Source of the DNA: Erigeron canadensis
Taxonomy: Eukaryota; Streptophyta; Magnoliopsida; Asterales; Asteraceae
Direction: 5' to 3'
DNA: 64,000 nt
NCBI RefSeq assembly: GCF_010389155.1
Contig: NC_057768.1
Coordinates: forward strand, 12,646,501-12,710,500
The stretch's first letter is position 1. Each line of letters begins with the position of its first letter. Under the pieces are notes generated by a model. That model had not been told where the DNA came from and made no database searches. It was given only the letters and a program-made list of their open reading frames with translations. Made by a program: the position numbers and the translations under genes. This document shows, in pieces, positions 9,942 through 19,599 of the stretch.

Positions 9942-10273
9942 CATTAAGTTAATATTGTTTCTGCGTTCAATAGCAGTTGAGATATTAACTTAATGTACTT
10001 CCAATGGGAAGTTAAGATAATTGTGTTTCTGCGTATTTACAGTAGTATAAACATTATCTTAAATACACACTTCCAATAGGTAATATAGACGACGTTTCTG
10101 CATATTCACATCAGTTGAGATGTTGTCGAAGGCTAATGCTAGTTCTGCATATATTTACAGCAGTTAAAGCATTAGTTGAGTTAATGTCGGTTCTGGGTCT
10201 TGACAGCAGTAAAGACATTAACTCTGAGTACAATGTCGGTTCTGCGTCTTGACAGTAGTAAAGACATTTACTC
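9942..10273. repeat. Array of six stem-loops with co-varying arms
   Basis: Each unit has an outer stem, an asymmetric inner loop and an inner CTG(C)/(G)CAG stem around a ttctgcgt...acagcag core. Outer stems: 9942-9955 with 9982-9995 (CATTAAGTTAATAT, 14 bp); 10012-10021 with 10053-10062 (TTAAGATAAT, 10 bp); 10088-10095 with 10120-10127 (GACGACGT, with two G-T pairs); 10132-10140 with 10168-10176 (GCTAATGCT); 10178-10188 with 10214-10224 (GAGTTAATGTC, 11 bp); 10226-10237 with 10263-10273 (one bulge). A small extra hairpin (ACTTCC/GGAAGT) lies between units one and two. The cores are conserved while the arms change together. Confidence 0.8.
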
Positions 10274-10291
10274 AACATATCCTAAGTGTTA

Positions 10292-10468
10292 TTTGAGGGT
10301 TCTTAGGAATGAGCAAATGTTTTGCTTGTTCAAGTAAGAACACTCAAATGGTCATTTGAGAGTTTCTAAGAAACGAGCAAAAGTATGCTTGTTCTCAAAA
10401 ACTCTCAAATGGTTTGAGAGTTTCTGTTTAAACAAGCAAAAGTGTGCTTGACCACAGGAACTCTCAAA
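10292..10468. repeat. Three tandem long stem-loops
   Basis: Units at 10292-10348, 10355-10409 and 10413-10468. Each begins tttgag and ends ctcaaa, with inner arms around gagcaaaa...tgcttg. They follow the six-unit array at about 60-bp spacing. Confidence 0.75.
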
Positions 10469-10471
10469 CGT

Positions 10472-10577
10472 TTTGTATGTTCAGGGAAACACGCAAAACA
10501 GGCCAAAACCCTAACAGGCTTGGGCCTTAAGAAACACGCAAACCCATTGGGCTTTGCGTGTTCCTGAAACATACAAA
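10472..10577. repeat. Imperfect inverted repeat
   Basis: The arm tttgtatgttcaggg at 10472 onward, ending in cacgcaaa near 10497, is the inverse of tttgcgtgttcctg...catacaaa at 10553-10577. It lies directly upstream of a TATA box. Confidence 0.65.
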
Positions 10578-10605
10578 TGGGTATTTGCGTGTTCCTGGCC
10601 ACACC

Positions 10606-10614
10606 TATATATAT
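10606..10614 (+). promoter_or_regulatory. TATA box downstream of stem-loop arrays
   Basis: The motif tatatatat is preceded by cacc and followed about 30 bp later by agagagagaaa leader-like sequence. It suggests an LTR-type promoter with the stem-loop arrays in its upstream part. Confidence 0.45.
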
Positions 10615-10619
10615 GGGTG

Positions 10620-11464
10620 TATGTTCATGCGTGATCCAGAAGAGCGTAGAGAGAGAAACGGGCAAATCCTAGAGAGAGAAAACTAAGAACACGCATAGTA
10701 TTGTCTTGTGGGTGATACTCGTCTCGTGCACGAACCGCAAACACACACCCAGCCCCAAACGACTCGTAGACTTAGATTACCACGTGTTTGGTAAAGTGAG
10801 TCCGGAAATCCGTTCCCTTGAGTGTTTATATTCACGCAAAAAGATATATATATATAGTGTTATATATACCATCTAAAGGTTGATATAAAAACTGTGGGTT
10901 ATCTTGAGGAATTTCCGCACCTCGACATATCCTTAAGTCGATCTCGGTTCGATAAGAGTACAAGACCCGAGGGACTTACACTAAAGGTTGTTTATTCCCA
11001 GCCGATTATGAGGCTGAGGGTTTGTGTGATAGTTAGGGATTTAGAGGTTGAATATGTTGGTGATGTCGTGTCGTATGGCACCACTTCTCTTTATATAGAA
11101 TGTAAAGCCTTGGAGAGGAAGATAGGAATTTAGGGTAAATCGCTTCCTCTTTTCGTGATATCTTCTAAGTATGGAAGATATATCTTAGGACTCTTAAACC
11201 GCTTCCTTGTTTATAGGAATGTTTGATGTCTTTTCCTTTTTAGGAGGTCGGATAAGCATGGAAAGAATTCACGTGTATCCGTTTATTATTTATAATTATC
11301 ATTGGGAGCTCCGGAATTACGGAGGTATACATGGTAGCTTCGCCTACGGACATATTTGCTTAGTACAGTATGTTAGTGCCTTTGTTGCTTTACGAAGGGT
11401 CCTTCGTATCCAGTCTTTTATACAAAGGTAAAGCTCCGTACACGGTATATCATCATCATACTAA
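10620..11464. other. Stretch without recognised genes
   Basis: Short open frames (10894-11133, 11207-11431) lack motifs and are not convincing. Probably leader or decayed retroelement sequence. Confidence 0.4.
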
Positions 11465-11469
11465 TATGA

Positions 11470-12265
11470 TATTTTTTTTTTGGTAAAAGGCCGTTACCTC
11501 TGGTTATTATATAAAAATCATTTAAACAGGCGTTTGACTCAATGTCTAGACGACTTACAACTCATGCACTAACGTGCAACAACCAAAAGAAGGTGACAAG
11601 CCACTTTCAGTATTATAAGATATCGAATCAAAACAAAGAAATACAAATTACAGAGACTTAGTTAATGAAAATGGGAGATCCCATGAGTCAAGAAATGCTC
11701 CATACGTCTGCTACGATATCACACGCAGTAGCATCCATTCCAAAACCTGCATTAATAATTTGCCGTGGAGAAACATAGGAAATTTAAGGACCAAACCATT
11801 TCCAATTATCAAACTAGGCTGACGACAATCTTCCATTACCTATCTGAAACCAGAAAAACCGCCTTAGAACATTCCTACACTGGAGTAATTTCCGCCAACT
11901 CCAGGAGAGATTCCTATGACAAGGAACCTCCCAAAAATTCTTGCCTCATAATTTATAAGTATGAATCCATTTAACCCATAAGGACTCTTTACGAAACAGC
12001 AGAACCAAATATGAGAAGAGATCAAAGCAATATTAAACTGATTCAAATTATTCAGCCCTAAACCATCTTCTTCCTTAAGCAAACAAACATCTAGACCACT
12101 TTAGCTTTACCTTTTTGGAGATCACGTTGGCACCACAAAAAGCCGTGCATGATTTGCTCAATATCAGATAAAGTACTAGAAGGTAGGAGAAAAATTGAGG
12201 CCCAATAAACATGCATAAAAGAAATCACTGAAGAGATCAATTGAAGTTAAAGTTGGCAACATTTT
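11470..12265 (-). mobile_element. 5'-truncated LINE (L1-type) fragment with poly(A) tail
   Basis: Minus-strand translation in shifting frames gives MHGFLWCQRDLQKGKAK, then ESLWVKWIHTYKL, NFWEVPCHRNLSWSWRKLLQ and a QIGNGR stretch. This is the C-terminal zinc-binding region that follows the RT of plant L1 elements. The 3' end reads cttttaccaaaaa and runs into an A-rich tail (T-rich at 11471-11481 on the plus strand). Stops and frameshifts are frequent. The 5' limit is where homology fades, near 12265. Confidence 0.8.
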
Positions 12266-12545
12266 GCAATCAGGGTCCTTCCCTAGACGGCGTTCATTTC
12301 TTGCCGTTAACGTACGCACGTGCGAAACACGTGAGGGTATTACTGTCATTTCCTTGTTACATCTGAGGGACTAAAAGTGAAAAACGTGCATGTTTAGGGA
12401 CGAAAATTACAAAAACTCTTATCTTCTTCTTTTGCTGCTACTGCTTTTCTCCTCTTGTGATACATGTCTTGATTGATCTAAATAAAGATCTTATCTTTTG
12501 CTGTTGTTGCTGCCAAACACCACCCAATATTTCTTATTAATTCGA
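12266..12545. other. Non-coding stretch
   Basis: No gene seen. The part at about 12295-12410 (agggactaaaagtgaaaa and similar) resembles a common plant repeat, but I could not define ends. Confidence 0.35.
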
Positions 12546-12603
12546 TCGGAGATATATTGATTTCAAGAAACATGATCGGAGATATATTGATTTTAAGAAA
12601 CAT
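12542..12603 (+). repeat. 31-bp tandem duplication
   Basis: A unit containing gatcggagatatattgattt occurs twice in tandem, with one difference (ttcaag versus tttaag). It overlaps the start of the small ORF at 12557. Confidence 0.8.
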
Positions 12604-12754
12604 GGCTGATTGGGGAGTTGAGGACAGAGGTAACTATAGGAAAATACCCAAAGTGGAAAACAGAAGCAATGAGGAAGTTCGGGATGATAGCGTCCACAAT
12701 CCACTCACAAGTAAAATTTCAAAGTTAAGTGGGAATAGCAACATTATCATCTAA
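12557..12754 (+). CDS. Small ORF of unknown function, doubtful
   Basis: 65 codons. The first Met arises inside a recent tandem duplication; a better start may be the Met of MADWGVEDRGNYRKIPKVEN at 12602. The protein is polar and Asn/Ser-rich with no motif I can name. It could be a first exon or chance. Confidence 0.2.
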   Translation: MISRNMIGDILILRNMADWGVEDRGNYRKIPKVENRSNEEVRDDSVHNPLTSKISKLSGNSNIII

Positions 12755-13410
12755 TCAAATCAACGAAAGAATCTGAAGCTCGAAAGGAGAAGCAAGCAGG
12801 AAAGCTCTAATGCAGTCAGAAGCTAGAAAGGCTCCAGAAATAGCAAAGTTCAAAAGAAGAACACGTAGAAGGAATAGAGTGGCCAGAAAGAACAACACAT
12901 CAAAGAGCTTCGGGGAAAAGACGGGGGGGGCCAGAAAGACCTCCGCTAAAAAGTAAATTCCCTGACGAAGCAAAGGGATAAGTCTGATTAGCTACCGGAT
13001 AGGTCCCAAAAAAGAAAGCTAGCAGCTAGGAACTTTACTATGTAATGTCTTCCTGCCAAAATTTTTTTAATAAATAAAGCTTTCAACACATTTAAGATCG
13101 ATCAATATATTTTAAACGCGTGTAAAATCAAACAAAAAAAACTCCATGTAAATGTTCAAGGGGTCGCCCATTAAGACATTAATGGAGCAACAAAAAGAGC
13201 CTCCCAAAATAAAGGGAACGTCCATAAACTAAACCACTCAGAGACGGACTCGTTATAACGAAGAAATCAAGGGTATGGTTAAGCAGTTTAAGCACCAAAA
13301 TAATATATATATATATATATATATAGGTGAAACCTCCCCCAACATAAAGGAAGGTTAGCCAAATTTCAAGGTCAAATTTTCCAAAGGCACTCAGGCCACC
13401 AACAGAAAAG
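12755..13410. other. Intergenic stretch with (AT)n microsatellite
   Basis: No supported gene. An (AT)n run lies at about 13302-13325. Short minus-strand frames here lack features. Confidence 0.5.
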
Positions 13411-13481
13411 ATTGTTTGAAGTACTACACAAGTTCAGCAATAAGTTTCAAATAGAAGATACCAAAGGAGTCACGGAGCAAC

Positions 13482-13826
13482 CTACAACAGGTCAGAAGGA
13501 GAGGCTTCAGGATTGGATGCAAGCTCGCGAAGGTATGCAGAGTCAACAATGGCCTGCTCATCCAAAGCAGAATCAAGACGACCAGCTGTGTCTTCAGGAA
13601 TAACGCGGCCCTCCAGATTTACAACACCACCATCAGCTAAGGCACGCATTAATCCTACTTCCGCAACAACCCTGTTTTCATTACAAACCTTCAACAGTAG
13701 CGTACCAACTTCAGGACCATGCAGGAACGACTTGCACACATGGGGAATAACTTCAACAATCAGCCTCCCATGCTTCCCAGATTTTTCTGCAAGTGCGTCC
13801 TGCCTTAATAAATCCAAGAAAAACAT
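13482..13826 (-). CDS. Unrecognised 114-codon ORF, possible gene fragment or first exon
   Basis: The frame starts MFFLDLLRQDALAEKSGKHG and continues in a balanced, soluble, helix-rich composition (ARALADGG- and DSAYLRELASNPEA-like segments) unlike its surroundings. GC content is higher than the flanks. A TATA-like motif (13940-13948, minus) and a C/T-rich leader with cagatttgatc before the ATG suggest a real 5' end. The frame ends at a stop after SPSDLL; a GT within the last codons could instead be a splice donor. I do not recognise the family. It may be a truncated host gene left between transposons. Confidence 0.45.
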   Translation of the reverse strand: MFFLDLLRQDALAEKSGKHGRLIVEVIPHVCKSFLHGPEVGTLLLKVCNENRVVAEVGLMRALADGGVVNLEGRVIPEDTAGRLDSALDEQAIVDSAYLRELASNPEASPSDLL

Positions 13827-13939
13827 TTTCGATTGGAGTAGATCAAATCTGTAATCACCAACAGCAACACAACGTCAGATGTGAGAGAAAGAAGAAGAGT
13901 GAGCGGCAGTGGTGGCCTGATGTATTTGGCCGTGAGAAT

Positions 13940-13948
13940 CATATATAG
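13940..13948 (-). promoter_or_regulatory. TATA-like box upstream of the 13482-13826 ORF
   Basis: The minus strand reads ctctatatatg about 115 bp before the ATG at 13826, followed by a pyrimidine-rich leader (ctcttcttctttctctc). Confidence 0.4.
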
Positions 13949-14070
13949 AGGGATTATTATAACTTTTAAGGGAAAGTAAGAGAAAAAGGGTACAAAAATA
14001 TTTTTTTATTAATTATCTATTTAAAAAAAAATAAAAATAGAGAGAGTGCCTATGAGAGCACGGTTAGGCT

Positions 14071-14114
14071 TAAAGAGGATTAGGGGTGTCAAATGTACCC
14101 CAACCTCCTCTTTA
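14071..14114. repeat. Short palindromic repeat (copy 1)
   Basis: Arms TAAAGAGGATTAGGGGT at 14071-14087 and ACCCCAACCTCCTCTTTA at 14097-14114 pair imperfectly. A second copy in the other orientation is split by the solo LTR at 38087-40622. Possibly a tiny fold-back element. Confidence 0.7.
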
Positions 14115-14575
14115 GTTATATTATAGATAGATAGTTATAGATATAGATATTGATATTATAATAATGTAATATTTTATGAATTTGTACAATTTGGTAACTT
14201 CATTAATTATGGTGTACCAAGATTAGTTTCTATAAAAACAATTATTATTCTTAATACTCATACAGATTGACTATATTGAAAGGACTCGACATGGAATCTT
14301 TTTATATATTTTTCCAAGTAGTCGTAACGCAAGTAGTTTTGTGGGAGAAATGAGTCAATTTATGTTTGAACTTTATGTCTATTAGCACACAATCACACAT
14401 TAACTAACAGTCACAAATGACATGTTAATGATCAGCATCTACTAGTTTTGGGATGTTACAGTACGAGTTTTGGGATGTTACAGCATAGGTATGGGCAAGT
14501 GACCCATTTGAAACTTGTGTACGAAATTCTAGTATGTTTAATGTAATGGAAGTGTCCCTCTTAATTTGATATAAA

Positions 14576-14580
14576 GTATC
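14576..14580 (+). repeat. Target site duplication GTATC (left) of SIRE element
   Basis: GTATC directly precedes the LTR start TGTAAGTCCC; the same five bases follow the other LTR at 27112-27116. Confidence 0.95.
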
Positions 14581-15556
14581 TGTAAGTCCCAACTACGAAT
14601 AGATGAGTGTTGAAGACACCTCTATGTCAATGGTGAGTGTACCTTGCAACACTTTCACCTAATCTGGACGTGACCAGTTTAGAGTGAACAGTGTACCAGG
14701 TTAACTGGAGTTAGACTTATTAAGGTGACAAGTCGAATAAGTAAATACAATGCAATAATGTAAAGTATAAGTAAAGTAAATTGTTGAGACAATATGTAAT
14801 TTTTCAAGTGTATTTTATTTATTGATTGTTAAATAAAATACAAGGTTGTTGCGGAACCAAGATAATACATGAATGTAAATATCCTAACAACCTATGAAAT
14901 ACAATTGATCTATACTTGGAAATTCTTTTAACAATCAAAACACTTACAGTTGTGAAATGTTCCTTTTTGCGATTGAGAGAATATTGCACAAGTTCACCAA
15001 CAATATTGCAGAATGTATGTGTTTGCAAAGTTGTTGAAATGCTTGGGCAAGGACCTCTATTTATAGTCGAAGGTTGAGCATTGGGATCTCAACTTCAACG
15101 TACAATATGTTTGACAGCACACAAAAGTATTAGTAAATAATTCTTTATGTGTGCTAAATAAAGTAAGATAAAAGGTTACTTTATTCAACCACTCTACATT
15201 TTTGCACTTTTATCCACAGACAAGATTAATATCCGGGTAAAAGGATGTAGTGTAAAGGTCCTCCTCGTAATTAGTGTAAAGCTTTGTAAAGGCATTTACA
15301 CTGGAGGATCTCCAGTTGATTAATCTGGTAGAAAGTCAACTGGGCTTCGCTGCCATTGTCTTTCTCTTTCTTCCACTTGCTGTCTTTGACTTCAATTGGA
15401 ATGTCTTCAGATTGCTATTCTTCAGATCTCAACTGGAGGAAGTCGTCAGTTGCATAAACTGTACATTGCAACTGGACTTCAAATATTTCGGACAATTCTT
15501 CATGCTCTCCAGATGCAACTGGAGAGATCCAGTTTTCAGCAAAACTGGACCTAACA
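14581..15556 (-). repeat. 3' LTR of SIRE element
   Basis: Begins TGTAAGTCCC and ends CCTAACA on the plus strand, matching 26133-27111 almost throughout. Contains TATAAATAG (minus) at 15057-15065. Confidence 0.95.
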
Positions 15557-15571
15557 AATTCCCCCTAATTG
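15557..15571 (-). promoter_or_regulatory. Polypurine tract of SIRE element
   Basis: The minus strand reads aattagggggaatt directly before the 3' LTR. This purine run primes plus-strand DNA synthesis in LTR retrotransposons. Confidence 0.8.
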
Positions 15572-15829
15572 TCCTGAAATATTGCCAAGTATTTTCAAAC
15601 TTGTTTCTATACAAGTGTGAGTTTGAAATACTTGTGTTTGATAAGACCTATTACTTTTCCAAGACATTTTTATAGATCATCAAATGCCTTTGGTTCAATT
15701 TTAATTGTTTGTAGATCTTATCAGTTATCTAACTTGTGGGTTACAATCTGGCAACTTGTATATACATAATTTTACGATGAAGTTACAAGAAATTAAATAA
15801 ATTTACAAGTAGATAGATAGAAGGAAAAC

Positions 15830-16726
15830 TTATACAGATGGCCCTTCGCCAGTTTTCCTTCTCTTGGCAACAGATGAAATTGGCTGCTTATCCTCCAGAT
15901 CAAGGTTCAGTCTTTCTTCAACATTTTCCTTGAACTTGATAAGGTTCTGCAATACATATTCCCAGCCTTTTTCAACTTTGTTTTTGTGTTGCTTCTTCTC
16001 CAACAAGCTCAGCATCTCCACATGCTCTGAATGACCATACTGATAGACATCAGGGTTCTCAGTTGTTCTTTTGGGTCCACGAAAGTATTGAACCTCAACC
16101 ACAAAGTGTTTGGCACCAGATTTGATCGAAACCTTCACATCAGTGATCTTACCTTTGTTGTGCCTTCGACGCTGTAAATCAGATAAGTATGTGTGAGCCT
16201 GTGATTCATTGGTCAGTTTGATCTTGCTCGTGCTAAGTTTGTGAGTAGCAGCTCGAATGTCATCAGTTGTGGGTTCAGATGGTTCAACCCAAGTCCCCGG
16301 GTTTGCATCCCTTGACAAAGCTTTTTGTTTTCTTCCCTTGGACTTAGGTGGAGTTAATACTTGTTTGACCACTTTCTCCACTTGTTCAATACGTTTGAGA
16401 ATCCCTTCTGACCTTATCTCTTTTGCCTTCTCCACTGAAACATTCAAACACTTGGCATCAAGACCAGCTTCATCGTCTTGGTAGTGTTTGTCCAGTTTTA
16501 CTTCCAGCATTTCCTTCAGGGCATTGACAATCCTTGGATCTTCTTTTATTTTCTTGTACTCCAAAAGTTGCAAGCCAAGGAGTTGTGCGTCAGGTACATC
16601 AACAAGAGTGGGTGGAAGAGTTTTCCTTGATTCAAACTGATTGACCTTCAATTGTTTCTTCCTCTCCTTGACCAGATACCCAACCCTTGCTAATTTCTGA
16701 CTCTCGCTTTCAGTAACTGGAGACAA
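15830..16726 (-). pseudogene. SIRE third coding region, C-terminal part
   Basis: A 298-codon open frame, Lys/Glu-rich, with long helices (for example LKRIEQVEKVVKQVL) and a basic stretch PPKSKGRKQKALSRD. A compact segment around VSIKSGAKHFVVEVQYFRGP may be a folded domain. I see no transmembrane segment, signal peptide or protease motif. It ends KRRKTGEGPSV about 270 bp before the polypurine tract. It overlaps the preceding open piece in another frame, so a frameshift lies near 16690-16726. Confidence 0.65.
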
Positions 16727-18392
16727 TTGGTCAACATTGCCAGCTTCTCTGAGTCATCAGTTGCAATGGCGTTTCCCTTGTCCACATTCCCCCTTACATC
16801 AACATCATCAAATTTTTCAATCACCTGGCCACCAGCTTCAGTACTGGCGGCAACAACAACCTGACTAGCATCAGTACTAGTCCCAGTAGCAACTAACTCT
16901 TTTTCCAGTGGACTTGGGGATTTCAACAGCAGTAGTAGAGGTATGCATTAACCTTTCCCCCTTGGCATAATCGAGACCCAAACGAACATTTTCAAAGTCT
17001 TGATGACTTGAAAATTAGCGAGAGGCTGTCATGACTGCATATCCTTACACTGCTTGAAAGTCCTACAAACCAACCTCAAGGTCCTCCAAAGATGATTCAC
17101 TTCCCTAGACTGAGTCATTATATTTTCAAAAGTTTTCACCTAACTAGTCTAGAATTCAGTTAAGAGAGTGGAGAGACCTGAGGGAACCATCTCGTGAACC
17201 ACTTCCTTCCAAATTGTCTTCAAAGTCTCATTCTTGTCGATGCCAGCTTCAGTTGTCAGATTGTTTATTGCAGTTGAGTGTTCAGATACCTTGCTGGCTA
17301 GAGTATCTAGACTGTACCTCAACCGATCGATCTCAGATGTGATGGGAGTGAGATCAACCTGGGGCGCTGCTGTCTTGGTGATCTAAGATATCACCTTTTC
17401 AAGAAATACTTGTTCTCTAGCAGCCAAAGTTTCTTCTATCTTGTGACCAACTGAAGAGGCCAACTGGTTACCAAGCTCTGTCACATCTAGACCAAGTTTT
17501 TCAAACAACAACTTAACCTGTCTTTCCAGTTCCTTCAAATCCACCTCTGAAGATCTAACAGTTGTATTCAGCAGATTGGTGATTGAAGATGTGACACCTG
17601 TTTGAGTAAGTGCAAACGCCTCCCTTAAAGATGTTGGCAGTTGATTGGAGGAATTCACCAACTCATTGAGCTTTCCAAATACCAAGTCCTCATTTGCTAA
17701 GAACTTATTAATTCCCAAGTCAACCACCTTTACATTTGTCATATGATCCTTATGGTACTTGGAACATTCTTATCTAGTGTCTTTTGAATATCCTCCACCC
17801 TTGTTAAAAGGTTTGAGATATCGGCTTGAAAAGACACAAACTGGCTATCCAGTGACGGAGGGGATGATGTCACTGGACCAGTTTGAAAGTCTACATATCC
17901 AACTGGAGGAGGTAATACAAGCGTTGGTTCTCCAGTTGTAGTAGCACCAGAAGAGACAAGAGGAGTTGTTAAAGAAAAATGGGGAAGAGATTCAAATTGT
18001 CGTTCATGCTGAGAATGCTCAGGTGTGAACGACGGTGACGGTGGGGTTAGAATGTGTCTATTTCTAGGCACATTCATAGATGAGAGCAATTGGCGAGAGG
18101 CGAATTGTGGGATTTCTTGTAAGGTGGAGAAGTCAAGTGGTAAAACTGAAACTTGTTGATCAAGGGATTGACCAGAAAAGGAAGGGAGCTGATCATGTAC
18201 AGATGGATCAGCCATTTCCTGGTCAGATTCCGTCTTAGATGAGTCCGAAGACTCAAGCTGAAACTCACCCTCATTTATGCCTAGATCCATAAATGTTGGG
18301 GGGGGGGGGCTGAACAAGTTGTTCAGACTCCTGATGACCAGTTTGAGTTTCCTCAATGGTTTCATCAGTTCTAGGATCCGTTGCCAAAGCAT
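16690..18392 (-). pseudogene. SIRE third coding region, middle part
   Basis: Open pieces at 17739-18392, 17383-17742 and 16690-16926. The first is Ser/Pro-rich and low in complexity after MDLGINEGEFQLESSDSSK. The second has a coiled-coil-like stretch (ELERQVKLLFEKLGLDVTEL). The 17383-17742 and 16690-16926 pieces share a frame and are separated by stops; 17739-18392 is in a different frame and overlaps the next by ATGA. Confidence 0.6.
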
Positions 18393-19581
18393 CTTCTCCC
18401 TGAAAAGAGTTCACTGGAGCCTCAACTACAACTGCTCTTTCCTCAGTTGCAATATCATGGGCTGCTGATTCTGTAACAACGACCACTGGCTGTGACTGGC
18501 CAGATGTAGCAAGTTCTGATTTGTTCCTTCGACACTTGGTAGACCTTCTTGCCTTTGGAACAGCCTGGATACCTGTTGGGAGATCTCCAGGTTCAACAAC
18601 AGTCACAATACCTGCAGACGAACTGGTGGGTCCCTCATTATTTTGAGGCCTGCCCAGTTGTCTTTCTGACTCACCTGGTGGTGGTGCATCAGTTTTAGAG
18701 AATGCCAGCAACATTCTCGGAGGAATCTGGACCTCATCAGTTGTGGACACAAGATTGTCCAGATTCCTCAATAATTCTGGCACAGAGTATAAAGATTGTG
18801 TATTTTTGTATTCCTCTCTGCCCAGAATCAACTTAAAACATAGAGATAAAAATCGCGAGAAGGGTATGCAAGGACCCCTGTTACCTTTCAACTTGAAGAC
18901 AAGGCTTCTGAACAATATGTTCGCGAAATCTACTCTCAATCCATTCCACAAGCAGTACACCATCTCTGCTTGAAAGGAGTTGATCTGGTCTAAACCACCA
19001 GAACTCCCACCCAAACTTTCAACCAAGTGGACCATAAGGTACTTCCAGGATGGAGAGAGACCTTTCATAGTCATGGGTCCCTTGGTTCGTAACACTCCCT
19101 TCTCTAGTATTTCCTCGTTGCCCATATCAAGAAGCACCTGGTGAAAATTGATGTTCTGGGAGATTACAACTGGAGATTCACCTTGTCTCTAGTAGTTGAG
19201 GTTAAGGGCATCCCTCAACGTATCAGTAGAGATGGTACACGGGACTGACCCATCCTTTAAGGTGAAGGAGATGGATGAGCAGTCATCAGAAATAGTGGCC
19301 GTGTACCAGAACTCACATAAGTAATCATGATATAACTTATGTGGGTTCAAAGAAAAACAATCGCAAAGGGGAGAATCACGAAGAATGGATTGGATTCTCC
19401 CAATGAGTGAATCGGCAGATTGTTGCGCTTTCAAGGAAGCCAATGGGTTGTTGGGATTTAATTTAATCAAATTAGGATTAGGGCAACCCACGGCTGGATG
19501 AATGTTCCCAGATGGAACATACTCAACTGTGAGCAAGTTAAGATCACGAGAACGAGAAGAAGAAGAACATTTAGGAGCCAT
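18271..19581 (-). pseudogene. SIRE third coding region, N-terminal part
   Basis: Starts MAPKCSSSSRSRDLNLL at 19581. One in-frame TAG (19189-19191) separates 19189-19581 from 18271-19137, which share a frame. The conserved-looking core contains LSPSWKYLMVHLVESLGG and VPELLRNLDNLVSTTDE, like a protein I know from copia-linked ORFs in Asteraceae, where it lies downstream of pol. It may correspond to the env-like or additional ORF of Sireviruses, but I see no envelope features. The frame is lost at a run of about 12 C (plus-strand G run from 18298). Confidence 0.65.
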
Positions 19582-19599
19582 TTGATAATGATTGGAAAC

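Noticed and set aside
5679..10577. Stem-loop arrays as CRISPR-like or integron attC-like arrays
   Set aside because: This is a plant nuclear region. There are no identical repeats with unique spacers, and no cas or integrase gene of that type; the resemblance is only in being repeated hairpins.
12755..12973. 72-codon hydrophobic minus-strand ORF
   Set aside because: Phe/Leu-rich translation of an A/G-rich strand; no start context or family motif.
14071..14114. Stowaway MITE with TA target duplication
   Set aside because: The flanking TA is part of a palindrome, so symmetry alone produces it; the repeat is also too short for a normal Stowaway.
15830..19581. Calling the extra SIRE ORF an envelope gene
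   Set aside because: No signal peptide, membrane-spanning helix or cleavage motif is visible; position after pol alone does not justify the name.
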